Source: Clostridiales bacterium (GTDB lineage: Bacteria > Bacillota > Clostridia > Clostridiales > Caloramatoraceae). Taken from it: 23,582 nt of DNA. The notes beneath the pieces are model-generated. The model ran no database searches and was not told where the DNA came from. It saw nothing but the letters and a program-made list of their open reading frames with translations. Where the stretch lies: positions 1-23,582 of the forward strand of contig JAOAFH010000017.1 in NCBI GenBank assembly GCA_026416355.1, read 5' to 3'. Of this stretch, positions 18,371-23,582 are shown one piece after another. The stretch's first letter is position 1. Each line of letters begins with the position of its first letter. A program made the translations under genes and the position numbers.

Positions 18371-18406
18371 AATTAAAGGGGTAAATTATACACTACCCCT
18401 TTAATT
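18371..18406. terminator. 13-bp inverted repeat, probable terminator of the YdcZ-like gene
   Basis: A perfect 13-bp stem (18371-18383 with 18394-18406, AATTAAAGGGGTA and its complement) with a 10-base loop. It overlaps the end of the small membrane-protein gene on the minus strand. The arms carry A/T runs at their outer edges, but no clean T run follows, so termination may be partial. The loop on the minus strand contains TATAAT, possibly a -10 for the downstream fusion gene, but no good -35 is present. Confidence 0.55.
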
Positions 18407-18836
18407 TGAATACAATTATTCCTGAAATCATCAATATTACTCCGATAATTTTAGTAAAATGAAACGAAATTTTTTCTGCTCCAAATAAACCAAAAAAGTC
18501 TATAAATGCAGCTGTAATAAGTTGAGCAACAAGTATGGTTGAAATTGAATAGGTAGGGCCTAAATCAGATATACCTCGCATTACAAAATAGATGATTAGT
18601 ACACCGATTATACCACCAAGTAGATATAGTTTATTTACTTGAGTTATTTTTTTAAAATCACCATTACCAACTATCAGTAAAATAATTAATGTAAAAATAA
18701 AACCTGTAATTTGAACAACAATATTAGTTTCCCAAAGCCCAATCTTTTCGCTACAACGAGTATTAAAAACCCCTTGTATACTCATTAAAAGCCCTGCAAG
18801 TATAGAAAAAACAATGCCGAGCATACCATTTTTCAT
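18393..18836 (-). CDS. YdcZ-type (DUF606) DMT-superfamily membrane protein
   Basis: A 147-residue very hydrophobic protein with five predicted membrane segments (about 5-22, 37-56, 70-87, 97-117 and 127-144). It matches the short YdcZ/DUF606 family of the drug/metabolite transporter superfamily; the N-terminal GLLMSIQGVFNTRCSEKIG pattern is typical. Proteins of this size generally function as dimers, often from paired genes, but no second copy is adjacent. The substrate is unknown. The ATG at 18836 has GAGGTGA a few bases upstream. The gene points the same way as the fusion/glucan synthase operon but is separated from it by an inverted repeat. The intergenic region upstream is shared with the divergent dipeptidase gene. 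Confidence 0.8.
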   Translation of the reverse strand: MKNGMLGIVFSILAGLLMSIQGVFNTRCSEKIGLWETNIVVQITGFIFTLIILLIVGNGDFKKITQVNKLYLLGGIIGVLIIYFVMRGISDLGPTYSISTILVAQLITAAFIDFFGLFGAEKISFHFTKIIGVILMISGIIVFKLKG

Positions 18837-18952
18837 AATCTCACCTCATGCTTTATTATTGCCTTTAAAATATTTTTTTATAAATAAATAAAGCACTTTT
18901 TATGGCGATGCAATAAAATCCATGATAAAATTGCTTTGATGGGGTGATAAAA

Positions 18953-19486
18953 ATGTATAGTGATTTTGATTTTGTTGATATAAAAGAGCTAACTTGTGAT
19001 ATAGAAGTGGAAATAAGATATGCAACCTTAAATAATTATTTTGGAAAAAAGCTATATGAAAGTGATAGATGCATTTTAAGATATGGAACAGCAAAAAAAT
19101 TAATTAATGCAAACAAAGTTTTGATGGAAATGGGATTTAGGCTAAAGGTTTGGGATGCGTATAGACCACTTTCAATTCAAAAATATATGTGGGATATAAT
19201 AAAAAATGAAGATTTTATAGCACCACCTTGGAGAGGTTCTATTCACAATAGAGGTGCAGCGGTTGATGTGACTTTAGTTAAATTAAATGGTGAGGCTGTT
19301 TGTATGCCAACAGATTTTGATGATTTTACAATCAAAGCTAGTATAAACTATAATGAGCTATCTGATGATATAATTTCAAATAGAGAGATTTTAGCAGATG
19401 CAATGATAAGAAGTGGATTTAATAGAATTGATAGTGAATGGTGGCATTTTTATGATATAGAATATAAAAAGTATAAGATAGAATAA
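18953..19486 (+). CDS. D-alanyl-D-alanine dipeptidase, VanX/DdpX family
   Basis: A zinc peptidase that splits D-Ala-D-Ala. All active-site elements of VanX are visible in the 177-residue product: R71 in DAYRP, zinc ligands H98 and D105 in SIHNRGAAVD, and the base and third ligand E162/H165 in EWWHF. ATG 18953 is chosen because GGGGTG (18941-18946) lies 6 bases upstream; an in-frame GTG at 18944 lies within that site. There is no signal peptide, so it acts in the cytoplasm. No vanH, vanA or VanRS-like gene is nearby, so there is no basis to call it glycopeptide resistance; a role in D-Ala-D-Ala recycling is more likely. It converges on the zinc-ribbon gene, with a shared hairpin between them. 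Confidence 0.88.
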   Translation: MYSDFDFVDIKELTCDIEVEIRYATLNNYFGKKLYESDRCILRYGTAKKLINANKVLMEMGFRLKVWDAYRPLSIQKYMWDIIKNEDFIAPPWRGSIHNRGAAVDVTLVKLNGEAVCMPTDFDDFTIKASINYNELSDDIISNREILADAMIRSGFNRIDSEWWHFYDIEYKKYKIE

Positions 19487-19492
19487 AATAAG

Positions 19493-19517
19493 AAAAGGAG
19501 AGTTAGAAGCTCTCCTT
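19493..19517. terminator. Hairpin terminator between dipeptidase and zinc-ribbon genes
   Basis: An 8-bp stem AAGGAGAG/CTCTCCTT (19495-19502 with 19510-19517) with a 7-base loop. On the minus strand it is followed by the T-rich TTCTTATTTTATTC, so it most likely ends the zinc-ribbon transcript; its stop codon lies in the stem. On the plus strand it could also stop the dipeptidase transcript. Confidence 0.7.
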
Positions 19518-19683
19518 ATCTTCTGCCTTCAAAGTTTCTTTTTTGTTGCTTTCTAGCTCTTCTACAGTCAGGACATCTCTTTGGTTCGTTTTCGAATCCC
19601 TTTTCAGCGTAGAATTGTTGTTCTCCTTCTGTGAAGATGAATTCCTTTCCGCAGTCTTGGCAAACTAGTTTCTTGTCAGCCAT
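19516..19683 (-). CDS. Small zinc-ribbon protein (zf-trcl type), 55 residues
   Basis: The product reads MADKKLVCQDCGKEFIFTEG, then EQQFYAEKGF, then PKRCPDCRRARKQQKRN. Two CxxC pairs (C8/C11 and C38/C41) form a zinc ribbon, followed by an Arg/Lys-rich tail that could bind nucleic acid. The pattern CxxCxxxFxFTxGEQxFY...KG...PxRCxxCR matches the probable zinc-ribbon family that also occurs fused to cold-shock domains. AGGAGG (19692-19697) lies 8 bases before the ATG. Codon use is unlike its neighbours: Phe is TTC in 4 of 5 cases, and all Asn, Asp, Ile and Tyr codons end in C. In AT-rich clostridia that is a mark of very high expression. A strong promoter and a folded leader precede it. Its exact role is unknown; a ribosome- or RNA-associated role is inferred from charge and codon bias only. 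Confidence 0.88.
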   Translation of the reverse strand: MADKKLVCQDCGKEFIFTEGEQQFYAEKGFENEPKRCPDCRRARKQQKRNFEGRR

Positions 19684-19780
19684 TTAAAACACCTCCTATA
19701 AATGATAGGATTTAACGACTCAAAGACTCAACCCTACCGATTTATAGGGTAATGGGCTTTGATAGTTAAATCTGAATTCT
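19684..19780 (-). promoter_or_regulatory. Structured 5' leader of the zinc-ribbon gene (candidate translational switch)
   Basis: A leader of about 97 nt on the minus strand. Three perfect helices nest: P1 GATTTAAC/GTTAAATC (19765-19772 with 19709-19716), P2 TCAAAG/CTTTGA (19757-19762 with 19720-19725), and P3 ACCCTA/TAGGGT (19745-19750 with 19731-19736, 8-base loop). Internal loops CCCATT/TGAGT and TA/GTC separate them. Downstream, TCCTAT (19705-19710) can pair with ATAGGA (19694-19699), covering four of the six bases of the AGGAGG ribosome binding site. That hairpin shares two bases (19709-19710) with P1, so the two compete, as in a riboswitch or thermosensor. No intrinsic terminator is present, so control would act on translation. 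I could not match it to a known riboswitch class. Confidence 0.6.
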
Positions 19781-19786
19781 GATGTA

Positions 19787-19815
19787 ATTATAACAATAAT
19801 TTTAAATATTGACAA
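19787..19815 (-). promoter_or_regulatory. Strong sigma-A promoter of the zinc-ribbon gene
   Basis: Minus-strand -35 TTGTCA (19810-19815), a 17-base spacer, and a perfect -10 TATAAT (19787-19792). Transcription would begin near 19780, giving a leader of about 97 nt. Confidence 0.85.
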
Positions 19816-19929
19816 TATTAATATATTATTAATTTTTTAAATTTATCATCAAAAATATTTTTTCACGATAAAAAATATATTATTCTTTTAGTATAATAAT
19901 ATCAAGTAGGGAAAAAAGGAGAAAAGCAT

Positions 19930-20529
19930 ATGGAATTTGAAGCGTTGAAAAACTTTTTTAATAAAAGAGAGGTTAAGATTTTAGGAGAGGATAATGAATA
20001 TAAAAGATATGCAGTTACTATACCAATTTATTATGATGGAGAATATAAAGTATTGTTTGAAGTAAGGTCACATAAGTTAAAATTTCAACCAGGTGATATA
20101 TCATTTCCAGGTGGAAAAGTAGAAGAAGGTGAAAAACCAAAGGAAGCTGCCATAAGAGAATTGATTGAAGAAGTAGGGTTAAAAGAAGAACATATAGAAT
20201 TTATAGGACAGTTTGATACACTTGTTACATATCATGGGAAAATTATATATGTTTTTGTTGTTCAAATAAAAGAAATGGATTTTAATCCTTCTAAAGATGA
20301 AGTACATGAGTTGTTTTTTGTACCAATGGATTTCTTTTTAAGCAATGACCCAATAATTAAAAATGCAAATTTAAAAGCATATTTTGAAGATGAAAAACAA
20401 AATAATAAAGGATTATTAGAATCTAAAACTCCTATATATTATTATAAATATAATAATAAAATTATTTGGGGAATAACTGCAAAAATTATTTATTATTTTA
20501 CAATGGAATTTTTACAAAAATATAGGTAA
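19930..20529 (+). CDS. Nudix hydrolase, CoA pyrophosphatase (NudL/YeaB) type
   Basis: A 199-residue cytoplasmic pyrophosphohydrolase. The Nudix box GX5EX7REUXEEXGU is complete at residues 62-84 (G62, E68, R76-E77, E80-E81, G83). Immediately before it, the pattern EVRSHKLKFQPGDISFPGGK matches the UPF0035 signature of enzymes that split coenzyme A into phosphopantetheine and 3',5'-ADP. ATG 19930 is preceded by AAGGAG (about 19916-19921). A TATAAT at 19892-19897 may be the -10 of its promoter, but the -35 region is poor. The amidohydrolase follows in the same direction after about 50 bases. The substrate assignment to CoA rests on the motif only. Confidence 0.85.
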   Translation: MEFEALKNFFNKREVKILGEDNEYKRYAVTIPIYYDGEYKVLFEVRSHKLKFQPGDISFPGGKVEEGEKPKEAAIRELIEEVGLKEEHIEFIGQFDTLVTYHGKIIYVFVVQIKEMDFNPSKDEVHELFFVPMDFFLSNDPIIKNANLKAYFEDEKQNNKGLLESKTPIYYYKYNNKIIWGITAKIIYYFTMEFLQKYR

Positions 20530-20582
20530 AAGTATATGATAATTAATTTTTATAGTATAATAAATGGAAGGGGGTGTAAATG

Positions 20583-21734
20583 ATGAAAACACTGATAAAA
20601 GGTGGATCGATTTATTCTATTGAACAAAAACCATTTATAGGAGATATTTTAATTGAAAATAACAAAATTATAGAAATTTCAGAGGAAATAAAAGTAGATG
20701 ATACTTATCATGTCATTGACGCAAATGGTAAGTATGTATTCCCAGGATTTATTGATGCACATAGCCATATTGGTTTATTTGAAGAGGGTGTTGGTGCAGG
20801 GTATCAAGATGGGAATGAAGCAACAAATCCTGTAACTCCTGAAGTTAGAGCAATTGATGCATTTAACCCAGATGATGCATCGATTAAAAGAGCACTTGAG
20901 GGTGGAGTTACAACTGTTATGGTTTTACCTGGAAGTGCAAATCCAATTGGAGGGCAAGGAACTATTTTAAAGTTAAAGGGAAATATCGTTGATAAAATGG
21001 TGATTAAAGAAGTAGCAGGACTTAAAATGGCACTTGGAGAAAATCCAAAGAGAGTTTATAGTGGAAAAAACCAAACACCTGCTACTAGGCTTGGTACAGC
21101 TGCTGTTATTCGTGGATATTTCATGAAGGTTCAAGACTATATAAAAAAGAAAGAGCAGTGTATAAAAGATAATAAGGAATTTTTAGATAGAGATATAAAG
21201 CTAGAAGTAGGAGAGAAGGTTTTAAAGGGGGAAATACCTGCTAGAATTCATTGTCATAGAAAAGATGACATATTAACAGCAATTAGAATAGCCAAGGAAT
21301 TTGGATTTAAATTAGTATTAGAACATGCCACAGAAGGATATAAAATAGCAGATTATATAAAAGAAAATGATATTCCTGTTGTTATAGGGCCACTATTTGG
21401 TTTTAGAACAAAGCTTGAGCTGAAGGATAAAACATATGAATCAGTTAAAATAATGTATGAAAATGGGGTTTTAGCATCAATTATGTGTGACCATCCAGTT
21501 ATACCTCTTGAACATGCCAACATTCATGCTGGGGTGGCATTAAAATATGGGGCAGAAGAAGAAAAAATTTTAGAAATGCTTACAATAAATCCAGCTAAAA
21601 TATTAGGAATAGATGATAGAGTAGGAAGTATAGAGGTAGGAAAAGATGCTGATATAGTAATTTGGAGCCATCATCCGTTTGATTTAAGGGCAAATGTTGA
21701 AAAGGTATTTATAGATGGAGTAGAATGCTTATAG
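20583..21734 (+). CDS. Metal-dependent amidohydrolase (imidazolonepropionase-like)
   Basis: A 383-residue amidohydrolase-superfamily enzyme. The N-terminal small beta domain (LIKGGSIYSIEQKP, about 1-55) leads into the TIM barrel at FPGFIDAHSHIG, with metal ligands H60 and H62. Further expected ligands are in IHCHR, LEHATEG and the catalytic CDHPV; the C-terminal strand NPAKILGIDDRVGSIEVGKDADIVIW is the classic closing element. Of the superfamily it most resembles COG1228 proteins (imidazolonepropionase, cyclic imide/amide hydrolases); the substrate cannot be assigned. ATG 20583 has GGGGGTG 6 bases upstream; ATG 20580 is only 3 bases away. A TATAAT at 20556-20561 could provide an own promoter, but without a convincing -35. 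A long hairpin terminator follows. Confidence 0.82.
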   Translation: MKTLIKGGSIYSIEQKPFIGDILIENNKIIEISEEIKVDDTYHVIDANGKYVFPGFIDAHSHIGLFEEGVGAGYQDGNEATNPVTPEVRAIDAFNPDDASIKRALEGGVTTVMVLPGSANPIGGQGTILKLKGNIVDKMVIKEVAGLKMALGENPKRVYSGKNQTPATRLGTAAVIRGYFMKVQDYIKKKEQCIKDNKEFLDRDIKLEVGEKVLKGEIPARIHCHRKDDILTAIRIAKEFGFKLVLEHATEGYKIADYIKENDIPVVIGPLFGFRTKLELKDKTYESVKIMYENGVLASIMCDHPVIPLEHANIHAGVALKYGAEEEKILEMLTINPAKILGIDDRVGSIEVGKDADIVIWSHHPFDLRANVEKVFIDGVECL

Positions 21735-21760
21735 TTAAAAATAATTATAGAATTTTGTTT

Positions 21761-21808
21761 GTGCCGCAGTGAAAAAATTCTTTGAAATAATTTTCATGCG
21801 GCACTTTT
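21761..21808 (+). terminator. Long hairpin terminator after the amidohydrolase
   Basis: GTGCCGCA (21761-21768) pairs perfectly with TGCGGCAC (21797-21804), and an inner TGAAAA/TTTTCA pairing extends the stem; TTTT follows at 21805-21808. It separates the amidohydrolase from the folate operon. Confidence 0.85.
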
Positions 21809-21850
21809 AACAATTAGATTTACCTAGGAGATTTTAAGAAACACAAGTAA

Positions 21851-21879
21851 TTGAGGAAAATTTTTTAGTATGATATAAT
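21851..21879 (+). promoter_or_regulatory. Sigma-A promoter of the folate operon
   Basis: -35 TTGAGG (21851-21856, 4 of 6 matches), a 17-base spacer, and a perfect -10 TATAAT (21874-21879). It lies about 40 bases before the first ATG, directly after the preceding terminator. Confidence 0.75.
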
Positions 21880-21918
21880 CATGAAAAAAGCTAGATTGAA
21901 TGGAGTGAAGAGTTTAAT

Positions 21919-22272
21919 ATGATACTTATAAAAGAATTTGAGTTTGATGCAGCACATAACTTAATACATTATCATGGTAAATGTGAAAGATTACATGGAC
22001 ATACATATAAGCTTGTGGTTAAGCTAGAAGGAACTTTAGACCATGAGGGTATGGTTTATGATTTTGTTGAGCTAAAAAAGGTAGTTAAAGAAAGAGTAAT
22101 AGATAAATTTGATCATGCGTATTTAAATGATATTATAGAACAACCAACAGCAGAGAATATTGCAATTTATGTATGGAATCAATTATATGATGTTTTAAAA
22201 CGAGATAATTGTAGATTATATGAAGTAGAAGTATGGGAAACTAAAACAAGTGGAGTAGTATATAGGGGGTAA
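21919..22272 (+). CDS. 6-pyruvoyltetrahydropterin synthase/QueD-family enzyme with CExxHGH motif
   Basis: A 117-residue tunnel-fold (COG0720) enzyme acting on 7,8-dihydroneopterin triphosphate. Zinc ligands H13, H26 and H28 are visible in FDAAHNLIHYHGKCERLHGH. QueD (PTPS-I, queuosine pathway) has CxxxHGH, while PTPS-III, which replaces FolB in folate synthesis, has Glu one position later (ExxHGH). Here both residues are present (C22, E23), the combination described for dual-function PTPS-I/III enzymes. FDHAYLND and a C-terminal ETKTSGVVY complete the active site. It is the first gene of the folate operon, 3 bases from folE2, which makes its substrate. A role in folate, queuosine or both is therefore inferred; a plain QueD remains possible. 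The start is ATG 21919, with GGAG at 21902-21905. Confidence 0.88.
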   Translation: MILIKEFEFDAAHNLIHYHGKCERLHGHTYKLVVKLEGTLDHEGMVYDFVELKKVVKERVIDKFDHAYLNDIIEQPTAENIAIYVWNQLYDVLKRDNCRLYEVEVWETKTSGVVYRG

Positions 22273-22275
22273 ATT

Positions 22276-23046
22276 ATGAAGGATGTACAAAACGAAAGAG
22301 ATTACAGAAACATACCACTTAAAAATGTAGGGATTAATAACTTAAAATGGCCTGTTGTAGTTAAGGATAAAAAGAATGGTACTCAAAATACAATAGCTAC
22401 AATTTCAATTTCAGTTGATTTACCACATTTCCAAAGGGGAACACATATGAGTAGATTTGTTGAGGTAATTAAAGAATTAAAATCTGTTTCCCCAAAGGAT
22501 ATAGAAACAATGCTAGATGATTTAAAACAAAAACTTGAGGCACAGGTTGCCCATTGTAGAATGGAGTTTGATTATTTTATTTATAAATCTTCTCCTGTAA
22601 CTGGAATTGAATCGCCTTATGATGTAAAGTGTGCATTTGAGGCAACTAAAAATCATAACTATGATTTTATTTTAGAGGTTAAAGTACCAGTTACAACACT
22701 TTGTCCTTGTTCAAAGGAAATAAGTGAATTTGGTGCTCATAATCAAAGGGCTACAATAGATATTAAAATTAAAACAAATAAAATGATATGGATTGAGGAT
22801 ATTGTAAAGGTAGCAGAAGACAGTGCAAGTACACCTGTATTTTCACTATTAAAAAGAAAAGATGAAAAATGGGTTACAGAACAAGCATATTTAAATCCAA
22901 GATTTGTTGAGGATGTGGCAAGAGAAGTAGCAGTTCGATTAGAGACAAATAGTGACATAAAATGGTATAGTGTTTGTGTTGAAAGTATAGAAAGTATACA
23001 TAATCACAACGCATTTGCTTATACTGAAAAGGGGATGATTGAGTGA
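22276..23046 (+). CDS. folE2: GTP cyclohydrolase IB (FolE2)
   Basis: Opens GTP to 7,8-dihydroneopterin triphosphate, the first step of pterin/folate and queuosine synthesis, using the zinc-independent type IB fold rather than FolE. The 256-residue product carries the family marks QRGTHMSRF, VAHCRMEFDY, and TTLCPCSKEISEFGAHNQR. The catalytic cysteine is expected in the C143-P-C145 segment. ATG 22276 follows AGGGGG (22264-22269), 3 bases after the previous stop. Its TGA overlaps the GTG of folP (GTGA). In B. subtilis folE2 is induced when zinc is scarce; no Zur-type operator is evident before this operon, so here it looks like the ordinary pathway enzyme. Confidence 0.94.
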   Translation: MKDVQNERDYRNIPLKNVGINNLKWPVVVKDKKNGTQNTIATISISVDLPHFQRGTHMSRFVEVIKELKSVSPKDIETMLDDLKQKLEAQVAHCRMEFDYFIYKSSPVTGIESPYDVKCAFEATKNHNYDFILEVKVPVTTLCPCSKEISEFGAHNQRATIDIKIKTNKMIWIEDIVKVAEDSASTPVFSLLKRKDEKWVTEQAYLNPRFVEDVAREVAVRLETNSDIKWYSVCVESIESIHNHNAFAYTEKGMIE

Positions 23047-23582
23047 GATATATAACACTTAGAGATGGAAGAAAATATAATTTTGACAAAATGAAGGTTA
23101 TGGGGATATTAAATGCAACACCTGATTCATTTTTTTCAGGTTCAAGAGTACAAGAAATTAATAAAGCTTTAAATAAAGCATTGAAAATGATAGAAGATGG
23201 TGCAGATATTTTAGATATTGGAGGAGAATCAACAAGACCGGGCTCTGAACCTGTTGGAGTAGATGAGGAGATAAAAAGGGTTGTTCCAATAATTGAGGCA
23301 ATAAGAAAAGAGAATAAAGATATTTTGATATCTGTAGATACATATAGAGCAGAAACTGCAAAAATGGCAATAGAAGCAGGAGCAGATATAATAAATGATA
23401 TAAGTGCAATGACTTTTGATGCAAATATGGTGAAAGTTGCCAAAGAGTATAATGTTCCAGTAATACTTATGCATATAAAGGGAACACCAAAGAATATGCA
23501 ACAAAATCCACATTATGATAATGTGTTGAAAGAAGTTAAGGAATATTTCATAGAAAGAATTGAGTTTGCTAAAAACAATGGA
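23043..23582 (+). CDS. folP: Dihydropteroate synthase (FolP), N-terminal part
   Basis: Condenses 6-hydroxymethyl-dihydropterin pyrophosphate with p-aminobenzoate. The GTG at 23043 overlaps the folE2 stop by three bases (GTGA), with AAGGGG about 8 bases upstream, indicating translational coupling. The frame is open to the window end (180 residues of about 270-400). Family motifs are clear: MGILNATPDSFFSG (loop 1), GGESTRPGSEPV (loop 2), SVDTYRAETA, and INDISAM, then MHIKGTP, which binds the pterin and pyrophosphate. No sign of a disrupted frame. The missing folK, folB or folC could follow just outside. Confidence 0.94.
   Translation, partial: MRYITLRDGRKYNFDKMKVMGILNATPDSFFSGSRVQEINKALNKALKMIEDGADILDIGGESTRPGSEPVGVDEEIKRVVPIIEAIRKENKDILISVDTYRAETAKMAIEAGADIINDISAMTFDANMVKVAKEYNVPVILMHIKGTPKNMQQNPHYDNVLKEVKEYFIERIEFAKNNG

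Noticed and set aside
19709..19772. GEMM-like (c-di-GMP) riboswitch in the zinc-ribbon leader
   Set aside because: A fragment AAAGCCC...TAGGGTTGAG superficially resembles GEMM elements, but the tetraloop/receptor arrangement and helix layout do not fit; kept as an unassigned structured leader.
19801..19890. AT-rich stretch with short inverted repeats as an origin or attachment site
   Set aside because: No DnaA-box series, no tRNA or integrase nearby; it is explained as back-to-back promoter DNA for the zinc-ribbon and Nudix genes.
22874..23443. 189-codon and overlapping shorter open frames on the minus strand
   Set aside because: Antisense to folE2 and folP, both recognised by strong motifs; the translations are low-complexity and have no family features.

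Overview
The window is one contiguous piece of a low-GC (roughly 30% by eye), densely coding bacterial chromosome. The codon choice, strong AGGAGG-type ribosome binding sites, and gene content (split cobalamin-dependent MetH, metY/metA, FolE2, a giant clostridial-type cyclic glucan synthase) suggest an anaerobic Clostridia-type Firmicute. The genus cannot be fixed from the sequence alone. I see no rRNA, tRNA, CRISPR array, insertion sequence or phage gene. No gene-free stretch exceeds 300 bases; the longest is about 246 bases at 19684-19929 and holds a promoter and a structured leader.

Region 1 (1-5696, plus strand) is a methionine operon: metY (cut by the window edge), metA with acetyl-type specificity, metF, a 32-codon unnamed ORF, a stand-alone MetH reactivation-domain protein, and a MetH that lacks that domain. 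Together these convert homoserine through O-acetylhomoserine and homocysteine to methionine, with methyl groups supplied from methylene-THF. A 13-bp hairpin terminator ends it.

Region 2 (5679-7330, minus strand) holds a PHP-family histidinol-phosphatase-like gene and a deoxynucleoside kinase, each with its own hairpin signals.

Region 3 (7345-18836, minus strand) is dominated by an 8.5-kb gene for a 2827-residue cyclic beta-1,2-glucan synthase-like protein. It lies 20 bases behind a nucleotidyltransferase/phosphomutase-like fusion whose mutase half has lost its catalytic motifs. Upstream is a small YdcZ-type membrane protein.

Region 4 (18953-21808) has a VanX-type D-Ala-D-Ala dipeptidase, an oppositely oriented 55-residue zinc-ribbon gene with a strong promoter and a folded 5' leader that partly covers its ribosome binding site, a CoA-pyrophosphatase-type Nudix hydrolase, and an amidohydrolase.

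Region 5 (21851-23582, plus strand) is a folate operon with a clear promoter: a COG0720 pterin enzyme with a CExxHGH active site, folE2, and folP (cut by the window edge). It feeds the THF pool on which metF and metH depend.

Most noteworthy are the folded leader of the zinc-ribbon gene, the CExxHGH enzyme in a folate operon, the tightly coupled 32-codon ORF in the methionine operon, and the degenerate phosphomutase paired with the glucan synthase.
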